Shown here: one piece after another, positions 18,628 to 27,859 of the stretch
How positions within the stretch are numbered: position 1 is the stretch's first letter
How the letters are laid out: each line of letters begins with the position of its first letter
Source of the DNA: Candidatus Bathyarchaeota archaeon
GTDB taxonomy: Archaea; Thermoproteota; Bathyarchaeia; Bathyarchaeales; Bathycorpusculaceae
NCBI GenBank assembly: GCA_030017755.1
Contig: JASEJA010000006.1
Location: forward strand, 1 to 34,427
Direction: 5' to 3'
Length of the DNA: 34,427 nucleotides
Notes under the pieces: generated by a model
Database searches by the model: none
What the model was told of the DNA's origin: nothing
The model's input: the letters and a program-made list of their open reading frames with translations, nothing else
Position numbers and translations under genes: made by a program

Positions 18628-20316
18628 ATGCCAACAATAGATGTTGATTATATGGATTTTGAAAGAATGCTTGGCATAGAACTGCATAGGGATGTGGAAA
18701 GACTTAATGAAATCTTAGCCTACGTGAAGGGCGAAGTGAAACTTTTCGATGAAAAAGAAGGCGTAATAAGCATTGAAATTAAGGATACGAATCGCCCAGA
18801 CCTATGGAACATTGAAGGCTTAACCCGCACCCTGCGAGGCTTTTTGGGAGTAGAAGAAGGAGTGAAGGCGTATACGGTGAACAAACCAATAGTTGAGGTT
18901 CACGTAGACCCAAAACTTAAGGATATTAGACCATTCATAGGCTGCTCAATAGTTAAAAACGTTAAACTAACAGACACAATAATTCGCGGGCTCATGCACT
19001 TGCAAGACAAACTAGACAAGACTTATGGAAGGAATAGGCAACGCACATCTATTGGATTGTATGATTTCAGCTTGATAACGCCGCCGCTTTATTATGGAGT
19101 TGCCAAGCCAACAGAAGTTAGCTTTGTCCCCCTTGGGTTTGAGGAAAAAATGAATTTGAAGGAAATTTTGGAGCACCATCCAAAGGGTATAGAATATGGG
19201 TATATAGTGAAAAAGCATTCAGTTTATCCCATACTCCAAGACTCAAAAAGGAAAGTATTATCCTTCCCGCCCATAATAAACTCAAACGATTTGGGAAGAG
19301 TAACAGAGGAAACTCAGCATGTGCTCGTCGAAGTCACTGGGCCAATGCATGAAACCGTCCTTAACACTTTGAAAATTGTCACTTTATCCCTTATTGACCG
19401 TGGAGGAAAAGCCTACTCAGCAACAATTCACTATCCACATGAAAACATGAAAGTTGTTACGCCTAACCTTGACATGTGGCTTATGGATTTGGATATTGAA
19501 TATGTGAATAAAGTTTTGGGTTTGCAGTTAACGGCTAAACAAATAGCCCAGCTTCTTGCAAAAGCACGATTTGGCGTCGAAAAGCTTGAAAGCCATAAGG
19601 TAAGCGTGCAAATTCCATGTTACAGAATCGATGTGATGCATCCAATAGATTTGGTGGAAGACATAGCAATAGCCTACGGATACAATAGAATCAAGCCTTT
19701 ATGGCGCAAACTCCCAACAACAGGCGGCGCAAATCCAAAACAAGGCTTATTGAATATTGCACGAGAGTTGATGATTGGCTTAGGTTTCCAAGAAGTCCTA
19801 ACCTACACCATGACAAATCCAGAAAACCTATTCACAAAAATGAACTGCAAGAAAACGCGGATAGTGGAAGTTGCAAACCCAAAGGTTCAAACCTTCACAT
19901 GCCTAAGAAACTGGCTTCTTCCAAGCCTCATGGAATTTTTAAGCAACAACCTCCACGTGGAATATCCACAGAAAATCTTCGAGTTGGGCATGGTTACGCT
20001 TTTGGACGAGAAAAGGGAAACAAAAACAAGGGATGAGGAAAGGCTGGCAGCGGTTATTTCCCATGCAAACTCTAGTTTCAGCGAAATAAAATCAGCTTTA
20101 GATGCTTTCCTCACCAATTTTGGTTTTGAGTGGCAAACAAGAGAGACAAAACATCCAAGCTTCATAAATGGGCGGGTTGGCGCAATAATAGTGAATGGTA
20201 AAAACATTGGAGTCTTAGGCGAGATTCACCCAAAAGTTTTGGAAGCATGGAAACTTGAAAACCCAATAGCAGCCTTCGAAATAAACATGAAAACAATAAT
20301 TCAAAGAAAAACTTAG
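18628..20316 (+). CDS. pheT: Phenylalanyl-tRNA synthetase beta subunit
   Basis: MPTIDVDYMDFERMLG start, EIKDTNRPDLWNIEGLTRTLRGFLG, PCYRIDVMHPIDLVEDIAIAYGYNRI, TYTMTNPENLF. Confidence 0.95.
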   Translation: MPTIDVDYMDFERMLGIELHRDVERLNEILAYVKGEVKLFDEKEGVISIEIKDTNRPDLWNIEGLTRTLRGFLGVEEGVKAYTVNKPIVEVHVDPKLKDIRPFIGCSIVKNVKLTDTIIRGLMHLQDKLDKTYGRNRQRTSIGLYDFSLITPPLYYGVAKPTEVSFVPLGFEEKMNLKEILEHHPKGIEYGYIVKKHSVYPILQDSKRKVLSFPPIINSNDLGRVTEETQHVLVEVTGPMHETVLNTLKIVTLSLIDRGGKAYSATIHYPHENMKVVTPNLDMWLMDLDIEYVNKVLGLQLTAKQIAQLLAKARFGVEKLESHKVSVQIPCYRIDVMHPIDLVEDIAIAYGYNRIKPLWRKLPTTGGANPKQGLLNIARELMIGLGFQEVLTYTMTNPENLFTKMNCKKTRIVEVANPKVQTFTCLRNWLLPSLMEFLSNNLHVEYPQKIFELGMVTLLDEKRETKTRDEERLAAVISHANSSFSEIKSALDAFLTNFGFEWQTRETKHPSFINGRVGAIIVNGKNIGVLGEIHPKVLEAWKLENPIAAFEINMKTIIQRKT

Positions 20317-20479
20317 AATGGATATCCAATTTAACAGTCCAAACCACTATACAAAATTGACGTTAACAAAAACCTATAGAGGGGGAGAATGTAGAGAAAA
20401 TAAAACTGAAAAAGTCCAAATTCTCTGTAAACAGCAACATTTAATTTACCGAAAAATAAACCCAATAATTGGCAATGAC

Positions 20480-20680
20480 CTGTAGAGCCCTCAATCCCAC
20501 CGGCAAATTCATGCAGACGGACCCAACAGAGGCGAAAAGCCATTGAAGGCGGGTTTACCCAAGCATGAGACACGGTGGGCGCGGGCGCAAAATCCCACAC
20601 TGGAGAGAGCTTAACCAAGAGGAGCGCAAGGCTCTACAGTGAAGTTAAGTGATAGGTTGGGTGGGAAACAAACGCCCGCG
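20480..20680 (+). ncRNA. Unidentified structured RNA between pheT and tyrS (predicted pseudoknot; strand inferred)
   Basis: Exact complements: 20480-20489 CTGTAGAGCC with 20630-20639 GGCTCTACAG; 20496-20502 CCCACCG with 20573-20579 CGGTGGG; 20509-20514 TCATGC with 20563-20568 GCATGA; 20580-20587 CGCGGGCG with 20673-20680 CGCCCGCG; 20593-20598 TCCCAC with 20661-20666 GTGGGA; 20610-20615 CTTAAC with 20644-20649 GTTAAG. GC-rich relative to its flanks; no credible ORF. Confidence 0.6.
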
Positions 20681-20731
20681 AAACAACTTTTAAGTTTCAC
20701 TTTGCATAAAATGTAGAAGGCTTGATAAGGC

Positions 20732-21808
20732 TTGGATATAGAAACAAAAATTGATCTAATCAAGAAACCGCCCACAGAAGAAATCCTTGTCGAAGAAGAG
20801 TTAAGGGAGCTTTTGGAAACAAACGAGCATCCGGGACATTACATAGGCTTTGAGATTTCAGGCTTGCTCCATCTGGGAAACCTTGTCATTTCAGGCTTTA
20901 AGATAAACGATTTCCTAAAAGCTGGAATAAAATGTCAAGCCTATCTTGCAGATTGGCACAGCTTCATCAATGACAAGTTCGGTGGAGACTGGGACAAGAT
21001 TTTGAAAGCGGCGAAATATTATGAGAAAGCCTTCAAATTTTTCTGTCCAGGAGTGAAGACCGTTTTAGGTTCAGAATTATACAGCAAAAATCTTGAGTAT
21101 TGGAGGGACGTCATCAAATTCTCCAAGCACATGACGATTGCGCGAAGCCTAAGATGCATGACAATAATGGGAAGAAGCGAATCGGAAAAACTTGACCTAT
21201 CCCAATACTTCTATCCACCAATGCAGGCAGTTGACATAAAAGAAATAGGCGCAGACATCCCCCATGGCGGAATGGACCAAAGAAAAGCCCATGTCTTAGC
21301 AAGAGAAATCTTCCCAAAAATGGGATGGAAAAAACCCGTGGCAGTTCACCACCACCTCCTAATGGGAATAGCAAAACCAATAGAGCTAAAATCAAAGGAC
21401 AAACTGGAACAGGTCATAGCAAGCAAAATGAGCAAGTCAAAACCTTGGACAGCAATATTCATCCACGACACAGAAGAACAGATAAGGGCAAAACTGCAAA
21501 AGGCATGGTGCCCAGAAAAACAAACAGAGTCAAACCCAATTCTGGAAATAGTTAAATACATAATATTCCATGAAACAGAAGCCTTCCAAATAGAGAGACC
21601 AGCAAAATTCGGCGGCACCATACAATTCGAAAACTACGAAGAACTGGAAAAGGCATACAGAAACGGCGAAGTGCACCCCCAAGACCTCAAAAATGCTGTG
21701 GCAAAAGAAATAGCAAAAATCCTAAAACCAATCAGAAAATACTTCGAAACAGACAAAGAAGCAAAAGAATGCCTAAACGTTGTGAAAAAAGCTGAAATAA
21801 CAAGGTAA
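20732..21808 (+). CDS. tyrS: Tyrosyl-tRNA synthetase (archaeal type)
   Basis: HYIGFEISGLLHLGNLVI, ADWHSFINDKFGGDWDKI, QYFYPPMQAVDIKEIGADIPHGGMDQRKAHVLARE, SKMSKSKPWTAIFI. Confidence 0.93.
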   Translation: MDIETKIDLIKKPPTEEILVEEELRELLETNEHPGHYIGFEISGLLHLGNLVISGFKINDFLKAGIKCQAYLADWHSFINDKFGGDWDKILKAAKYYEKAFKFFCPGVKTVLGSELYSKNLEYWRDVIKFSKHMTIARSLRCMTIMGRSESEKLDLSQYFYPPMQAVDIKEIGADIPHGGMDQRKAHVLAREIFPKMGWKKPVAVHHHLLMGIAKPIELKSKDKLEQVIASKMSKSKPWTAIFIHDTEEQIRAKLQKAWCPEKQTESNPILEIVKYIIFHETEAFQIERPAKFGGTIQFENYEELEKAYRNGEVHPQDLKNAVAKEIAKILKPIRKYFETDKEAKECLNVVKKAEITR

Positions 21809-21813
21809 AAATC

Positions 21814-22230
21814 TTGTTAGCCCACCTTAAAGAGAAAGAGGAAAAAATTCTGCAAATTCTGGAACAATTAGCCGAAGAAAACCAAAAGGGAACACCAATA
21901 ATCGTAGAAGGGAAAAAGGACATAGGAGCGTTAAAAGCGCTTAATGTAAAAGGCAAAATAATATCAGCAAAAACAGGCGGAAAAAACCTCCTGGACATCA
22001 TTTCAGAACTGGAAAAAACCCAAACACAAAAAGCCATATTATTATTGGATTTTGACAGAAGAGGAAAAGAATTAACAAAAAACTTGGAAAAACATCTGGA
22101 AAGGATAGGAGTAAGGGTTAATCTAAAATTTTGGCGGAAACTTTTAGGGCTTGTGGGCAAAGAGTTGAAAGACGTTGAGGGTTTAGCCACATACATAGAA
22201 ACCTTAAAGAAGAAGATTTGTAATTCATAA
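21814..22230 (+). CDS. TOPRIM-domain protein (UPF0292-like)
   Basis: TPIIVEGKKDIGALKALNVKGKII and ILLLDFDRRGKEL match the TOPRIM E...DxD pattern. Confidence 0.85.
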   Translation: MLAHLKEKEEKILQILEQLAEENQKGTPIIVEGKKDIGALKALNVKGKIISAKTGGKNLLDIISELEKTQTQKAILLLDFDRRGKELTKNLEKHLERIGVRVNLKFWRKLLGLVGKELKDVEGLATYIETLKKKICNS

Positions 22231-22291
22231 AAGTAATAAAGAGCCCAAGTTAATAATCTCGTAGATTGAGAGTTGCGATCACTCTCATCAT

Positions 22292-23491
22292 GTGATTAAA
22301 ACTAACCCTTTAAACCATATCAATTGGAGGTGGACGCTTACGGGTTCATCACAAACGTTTGCCATAAAGTATGTTATACAGGCAAAATTCGAAATAGAAG
22401 GTGTAGTTGAAAAATCAGACGTTATAGGAGCAGTTTTCGGACAAACAGAAGGCCTCTTCGGACCAGAACTAGACTTAAGGGAACTACAGAAGTCAGGCAG
22501 AATTGGAAGGATAGAAATTGAATTACACTCTAAAAATGACAGAACAACAGGCACGATAATAATCCCCACAAGCCTCGACAGAGTCTCCACAGCTCTAATT
22601 GCAGCAAGCATAGAAAGCATAAACCGCGTTGGACCATGCGCATCAAAAATAACCCTAGAAAAAATCGAAGACGTAAGAGAAGCCAGAAGAAAAGTGATAA
22701 TTGACAGAGCAAAGGAGATTCTCCACAAATGGACCATTGAAACCATGCCTTCGGTGGATGAAGTCTTCAAGGAAGTTGCAGAAACGCTGAAAACAGTTAA
22801 AGTTGAAAAATACGGCTCCGAAGAGTTGTCTGCAGGACCAGAAGTCGACAGCTCTAAGGAAATAATCATTGTTGAAGGAAGGGCAGATGTGGTAAATCTG
22901 ATGCGCTGTGGAATACTTAATGTTATAGCCCTTGAAGGAGCAAAGGTTCCAGAAATAATAAAAAGATTATCAAAAGAAAAAGAAGCTACCGCTCTTCTTG
23001 ACGGAGACAGAGGAGGAGACCTAATCCTAAAAGAGCTAATGCAGGTAACAAACATAAAATATGTCGCCAGAGCCCCAAGAGGAAAAGAGGTTGAAGAGTT
23101 AAATTGTAAGGAAATATTTGAAGCATTAGAGGCGAAGGTTCCAATAGAAGAATTGCTTAAGCCACCACGAAGAGAAAAACACAAAATAGAGGTACCAAAA
23201 GAAATTGCCCAACTAACGAAAGGCTTGGAAGGAACATTAGAGGCTATTCTCTTAAATGATAAGTTGGAGCAGATAGAGCGGTTGCCAGTAAGCCAACTGG
23301 CAGAAAAACTTCAGCAAACAGAAGGCGTAAACACAGTCGTATTCGATGGAGTCATAACCCAAAGAATCGTTGATGTGGCAAGCGAGAAAAACATAAAAAA
23401 CATTATTGCCTCACGCATATCAGACGCTGTTAAGCCACCATTAAACGTCCAACTAATAACATTCTCAGATATTGAAACATCAAAGGAATAA
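22292..23491 (+). CDS. dnaG: Archaeal DnaG-type primase / exosome-associated protein
   Basis: KYVIQAKFEIEGVVEKSDVIGAVFGQTEGLFGPELDLRELQKSGRIGRIEIE; TOPRIM IIIVEGRADVVNLMRCGILNVIALEG and ALLDGDRGGDLI. Confidence 0.95.
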   Translation: MIKTNPLNHINWRWTLTGSSQTFAIKYVIQAKFEIEGVVEKSDVIGAVFGQTEGLFGPELDLRELQKSGRIGRIEIELHSKNDRTTGTIIIPTSLDRVSTALIAASIESINRVGPCASKITLEKIEDVREARRKVIIDRAKEILHKWTIETMPSVDEVFKEVAETLKTVKVEKYGSEELSAGPEVDSSKEIIIVEGRADVVNLMRCGILNVIALEGAKVPEIIKRLSKEKEATALLDGDRGGDLILKELMQVTNIKYVARAPRGKEVEELNCKEIFEALEAKVPIEELLKPPRREKHKIEVPKEIAQLTKGLEGTLEAILLNDKLEQIERLPVSQLAEKLQQTEGVNTVVFDGVITQRIVDVASEKNIKNIIASRISDAVKPPLNVQLITFSDIETSKE

Positions 23492-23498
23492 AAGAAAG

Positions 23499-25886
23499 TT
23501 AAGCTCCAAAAAAGTCTGTTAGCTTCCTAGTTTCTTTTTCTTCCACTTTTGAACCAAGTAGTTCTTCTTCTGTTATGCCGAAACTTTCGAGAACTCTGGC
23601 TGCCGCGGGGGCAATCTGCTTTGACACGTAATATTCCATGTCCACATCGTCATAAGAAGCAAACATGTATGGCTTAACCCTCTCGTATAGGCGTCCAGTG
23701 CCAACAACCACAACATAGCCTATTTTGTCGCCAACAGAAAGCTTCCAGCCCTTCTCCATCAACATTTTTGCAGCTTCCACATGGGAAGCCTTAACCTCAT
23801 ATTCCTCTGGAGCCTTTGTCAAGGTCTTCCATATTATTAGGTCTCGATATGGAATGCGCTTCTGCCTCAGCTCATAAATAGTTTCTTGCACGTATTTTGC
23901 AGCCTTTTTTGGAGACTGCTCCTTCAAAACTATTTCTAAAACCCGCTCCTGCACTTTTTTGGCTATAGACGCCCAATCTCCACGAATAACCTCCAAACCG
24001 ACAATGTCAAGCTGTCCATCTGGCAAGAGACCTGCATAACGCTTTTTGGCTTCTGTAAAGAAAATGCGCATATAAACCTTGTCTGGCTTAACCTCTAAGC
24101 CTAACTTTTCTTCAATTTCCTTTGACAATTTGTCAATTTTTTCAGGCTCATGTTTTATGAAAATGCTGTCAGTATCGCCATAAACAACCTTTAACCCAGC
24201 ATTTTCAGCCATTTTAATAGCGTTCAAAATTGTGTGTCTTCCCCAGGCTGTGGCTGCTTCCGCCACGGGTTTTATGTACCATCTTGCACCGATCCAACCA
24301 GCATAACCATAAGAGGCGTTTGTAATGACTTTCACGGCTTTTTGACGAGCGTCTAATACGCGGTATTCAACGCTTCCAGCCGCGGTTTTCTTCATTTTTG
24401 AGCGAATTTCATCCCGCACTTTAATGAGATAAGAGAGAACTTCTTTGTAGAAGCCTACAGGCTCTTTTCGGAATCTGTGCTTAACTTCTGGGGCTTCGTA
24501 AAATCCGCTTTTTGGCGGGGGCTCTTTAGGCGATATGTATGTGTCTGGGGATAGGTTGTATGTTATCATAAGGTTTGGATACATGGATTTAAAGTCCAAA
24601 ACAGCAATGTTTTCATGCAAGCCAGGCTCTGGCTTAAGCACTATAGCGCCCACATATGGTCTGTAGGGCTGTTCGATTCTTTTCGGCACAAGTTCACTGA
24701 TTTTTTGTGCATGCTTTATTAAGAACCATTCCACTCGGAAACCAACAGCCGCCGTGCCCACATGGTCTATTGGTAAGCCTACAAGGTTTGAGAGTTGCAT
24801 AGCAAAATCTAATATGGCTTGGGCTATACCCATTATGCATCGTGTGTTTTCCATAGAAAATTTCTTTAAAGTTTCGCGTTTTGCTTTGTCGTCCCAGTAA
24901 TCGGCAAAATCCACATCTTCAATTAATGTTCGCTCCTCAATTTTCATAATACCTAAATAATCTGCCATGTTCTCCAAAGTTTTAACTTTAATTTCTGGAA
25001 ATTCATCAGCATAATCCAACAAGTCAATATTGGCTCTTCCAGTGATTGAAACATGCCCATAAACGCTTGTGTGTGGTTCCGTTCCAGCCCTATCAACATG
25101 CAGTCGCAATCTGAGCTTCTTACATCTCTCGTTTAGGTATGGCCAATCTTGTCCGTTTAAGCCAAAGCCAACAATAATGTCTGGGTCAAACTTTCGAACA
25201 TAATTCATGAACGCTTCTAAAATTGGCTTGTCATTTTTGTTTTCATCCGTAACAAACTGCGTTTCTTCGCCATTGTTTGTCGCCACAGAGATTATTATCA
25301 AGGGGTTTCTGTCCGGTTTTGGCGAACCTTCTCGGCTATAACATATTGTTGAGAAGCCCAAAATTCGCAAGGGTGGAACTTCGGTTTTTTCAATAAGATT
25401 TGGGTAGGATTTTGCAGTGTAAACTTTGTCAACTCGAACAGTTAAAGCGCTGCTTTCTTCTTCATCTGCTTCTATTTCGTGCCAACCGCAAGGCGCCACA
25501 TCGTTGTCTATTAGGTAGCGCATGGAATATCGAATATCATCTTCGAGGCATTCTTTAACGCCTTCGATTTTTCGAAAAGTTTTGGCATATTTTGGTATGA
25601 CATCTGGGTTTTTACAATAAACTTTTATGGCTTTCACGGGTTTTCCAAAAAACTTGCGTTCAACAACCTCAAGCCTCTCCACAAGAGGATAGTGCGCCTT
25701 CCCAATTTCTTTAACAACTTTTTCAGCATCTGCGCCTTCTACAATGACGATGTAAAAGTAATCAAGAAAATTTCTGTCAACCACGAGGATTCTTTTTCCA
25801 GATTCGTCTATGCCCCAAAGCCAAATTTCAGGCGTATCATTCTTTACTTCATAGTTTACGTCTAAAAGCCAAAACCTAGTTTTCAT
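23499..25886 (-). CDS. B-family DNA polymerase (exonuclease motifs degenerate)
   Basis: Polymerase motifs DFKSMYPNLMITYN, KVITNASYGYAGW and VYGDTDSIF intact; exonuclease motif I reads ILGFSTICY and motif III reads FSMENTR. PIP-like C-terminus TRKLTDFFGA. Confidence 0.95.
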   Translation of the reverse strand: MKTRFWLLDVNYEVKNDTPEIWLWGIDESGKRILVVDRNFLDYFYIVIVEGADAEKVVKEIGKAHYPLVERLEVVERKFFGKPVKAIKVYCKNPDVIPKYAKTFRKIEGVKECLEDDIRYSMRYLIDNDVAPCGWHEIEADEEESSALTVRVDKVYTAKSYPNLIEKTEVPPLRILGFSTICYSREGSPKPDRNPLIIISVATNNGEETQFVTDENKNDKPILEAFMNYVRKFDPDIIVGFGLNGQDWPYLNERCKKLRLRLHVDRAGTEPHTSVYGHVSITGRANIDLLDYADEFPEIKVKTLENMADYLGIMKIEERTLIEDVDFADYWDDKAKRETLKKFSMENTRCIMGIAQAILDFAMQLSNLVGLPIDHVGTAAVGFRVEWFLIKHAQKISELVPKRIEQPYRPYVGAIVLKPEPGLHENIAVLDFKSMYPNLMITYNLSPDTYISPKEPPPKSGFYEAPEVKHRFRKEPVGFYKEVLSYLIKVRDEIRSKMKKTAAGSVEYRVLDARQKAVKVITNASYGYAGWIGARWYIKPVAEAATAWGRHTILNAIKMAENAGLKVVYGDTDSIFIKHEPEKIDKLSKEIEEKLGLEVKPDKVYMRIFFTEAKKRYAGLLPDGQLDIVGLEVIRGDWASIAKKVQERVLEIVLKEQSPKKAAKYVQETIYELRQKRIPYRDLIIWKTLTKAPEEYEVKASHVEAAKMLMEKGWKLSVGDKIGYVVVVGTGRLYERVKPYMFASYDDVDMEYYVSKQIAPAAARVLESFGITEEELLGSKVEEKETRKLTDFFGA

Positions 25887-25988
25887 GGCTTCTCGCCCTT
25901 TAAAATGAATAGTAGAGAAAAGTTTCTTTTAACACTTTTTAATAGTCACCAATGCTATTTCATACATGTGCGAAGAGGCTAAAAAGCT

Positions 25989-27068
25989 TTGAAAATCTTA
26001 GAGATGAACTTGAAAAAGGGCATTATTAAGGTGGTGCCCGAAACGTTTGATGACTTATGGCATTTATACAACATAATTTATGAAAAGGATGAGGTTTACG
26101 CCCGCACATCCAGAGAAATAAAACCTGAAGAAGGCGGATACGCAAGACCAAAACGCGGCGAAAGAGTGTCAGTGTTTTTGGGAGTTAAAGTTGAAAGCGT
26201 CAAATGGGACAAGCTTTTAGGTAGACTTAGGGTCCACGGAAAAATTTGTGAGGCGCCAGAAATTGTGCCAACAGGCGCCAGTCACACGCTTAACATAGCC
26301 CTAAACATGCCAGTAACAATCCTGAAGAAAGAGTGGGCTAAGCATCATCTTGAAAGATTGGAACGGGCACGCAAAACACTAGACAAACCAGTAATAATCA
26401 TTGCCATAGATGATGATGGTTATGCAATAGCCACAACAGCCCAATACGGCATAGAAGTTAAGGCAGAAGAAAGCATAAGGCTTCCTGGAAAGCTAGAGGC
26501 GGAGAAAAGAGCAAATGCAACAAAAGAATATTTCAGAAAAGCACTAAATAGTCTACGCCAAATTTGGGTTGCAACCCAAGGTCCGATAGCAATTATTGGA
26601 GTTGGATTTGTAAAAAACGATTTTGCAAAATTCTTGGAAAACGAAGCCTCAGACATAGCCAAAATGGTTGTGGATGTCAAAAGCGTCAACAATGGCGGTG
26701 TGGCCGGAATATATGAAGCTTTACGTTCAGGCGTGCTGTTTAAAACTATGAAACAGCAGCGAATAATCAAAGAAACAGAATTGGTGGAGGAAATTCTGAA
26801 AAGGATTGGGAAAGGCGAAGCAAATGTTGCTTATGGAATTGACGAAGTTAAGAAAGCCGCAGAGTTAGGCGCTGTTGAAAAACTTGTCTTAACGGATGTA
26901 ATGTTGCGTGAAGCTTCAGATGAAAAAAGGTTAAGCATAGAAGATTTAATGAAAACCGTTGAGAAAAAAGGTGGAAACATAACGGTCATAAGCACGGAAC
27001 ATGAGGCCGGCATAAAGCTTATGGCTTTGGGGGGAATAGCAGCTCTACTACGCTTTGCACTACATTAG
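25989..27068 (+). CDS. pelA: mRNA surveillance protein pelota
   Basis: MKILEMNLKKGIIKVVPETFDDLWHLYNII, GERVSVFLGVKVESVKWDKLLGRLRVHGKI, plus the eRF1-like C-terminal domain; TTG start. Confidence 0.95.
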   Translation: MKILEMNLKKGIIKVVPETFDDLWHLYNIIYEKDEVYARTSREIKPEEGGYARPKRGERVSVFLGVKVESVKWDKLLGRLRVHGKICEAPEIVPTGASHTLNIALNMPVTILKKEWAKHHLERLERARKTLDKPVIIIAIDDDGYAIATTAQYGIEVKAEESIRLPGKLEAEKRANATKEYFRKALNSLRQIWVATQGPIAIIGVGFVKNDFAKFLENEASDIAKMVVDVKSVNNGGVAGIYEALRSGVLFKTMKQQRIIKETELVEEILKRIGKGEANVAYGIDEVKKAAELGAVEKLVLTDVMLREASDEKRLSIEDLMKTVEKKGGNITVISTEHEAGIKLMALGGIAALLRFALH

Positions 27069-27070
27069 GC

Positions 27071-27778
27071 TTATACGGTTTTTAATCTTCTCCGAACAGC
27101 TGGATTCTGCTCCGCAAGCCTCTTTAAAGCCATCTCAAAAGTTTCATGACTCGTAAGCTCTTTTTCAATGAAAACGCCCGTCCTACCCACTTCGTCCCTT
27201 CTTAAAAGTGCATGGACACGGTCCAAAACAGTTTCCACAGAAATCCCCAAAATTTTAGCAACATGCTCTTCACGACCAATTATTGTGCTTTCCTTATGCC
27301 CCTCTTTCGTAGGTTCAATTAACATTAACCTTTTATCCACTCCACAAACTCGCAGATTATCCCTCAAATTCTTTATGGTGGCTTCGCCGCCGAAACGGTA
27401 GAATTCCCTTTCCACTTTACGCATTTTCATCAAAGGAAAAGAAACAGCAGTGTTCTCGTTTATTTCAATGTAGGCTTTCATGGCGTATGCTGGTGTTGCT
27501 TGCACAACCAAACGTCTACTAGCCCTAATTCCAGCCTTCTCCAGAGCAGATTCCACAGTAAAAGAGGAAGCTTGAAAGGGTATGAAAATGTCTATGTCGC
27601 TTTTCTCGTTTACATCGCCCCTTGCAATGCTACCATGAACTATGGATTCTAAATGGAAATTTTCCAAAGCTTCCATTATCCGTATGGCTTTAAATCTAAA
27701 ATTTTCGAGTAAACTCCAACGTTTAGCATCATATATAACTTCTCGGTATTCCAAGCGTCTAAGAGGCTTTGCAGCCAT
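27071..27778 (-). CDS. Archaeal nucleotidyltransferase domain protein
   Basis: ESIVHGSIARGDVNEKSDIDIFIPF (GS...DxD) and FYRFGGEATIKNLRDNLRVCGVDKRLMLIEPT. Confidence 0.83.
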   Translation of the reverse strand: MAAKPLRRLEYREVIYDAKRWSLLENFRFKAIRIMEALENFHLESIVHGSIARGDVNEKSDIDIFIPFQASSFTVESALEKAGIRASRRLVVQATPAYAMKAYIEINENTAVSFPLMKMRKVEREFYRFGGEATIKNLRDNLRVCGVDKRLMLIEPTKEGHKESTIIGREEHVAKILGISVETVLDRVHALLRRDEVGRTGVFIEKELTSHETFEMALKRLAEQNPAVRRRLKTV

Positions 27779-27859
27779 AGGCTTTACTCTCTTTTCAAAA
27801 GACTATTGTATTTGATTTATTTTTAGTAATTGGTACAGATAAGAAAATGTGAAGGGTAA

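Noticed and set aside
20331-20618. 95-aa minus-strand ORF (VWDFAPAPTVSHAWVNPPSMAFRL...)
   Set aside because: Overlaps the structured RNA block, has no recognisable domain and a GC-rich, non-coding-like composition relative to real genes here.
20480-20680. SRP (7S) RNA as identity of the pheT-tyrS structured RNA
   Set aside because: No GGAAGGGAGCAG-type domain IV loop or other SRP signature is visible on either strand.
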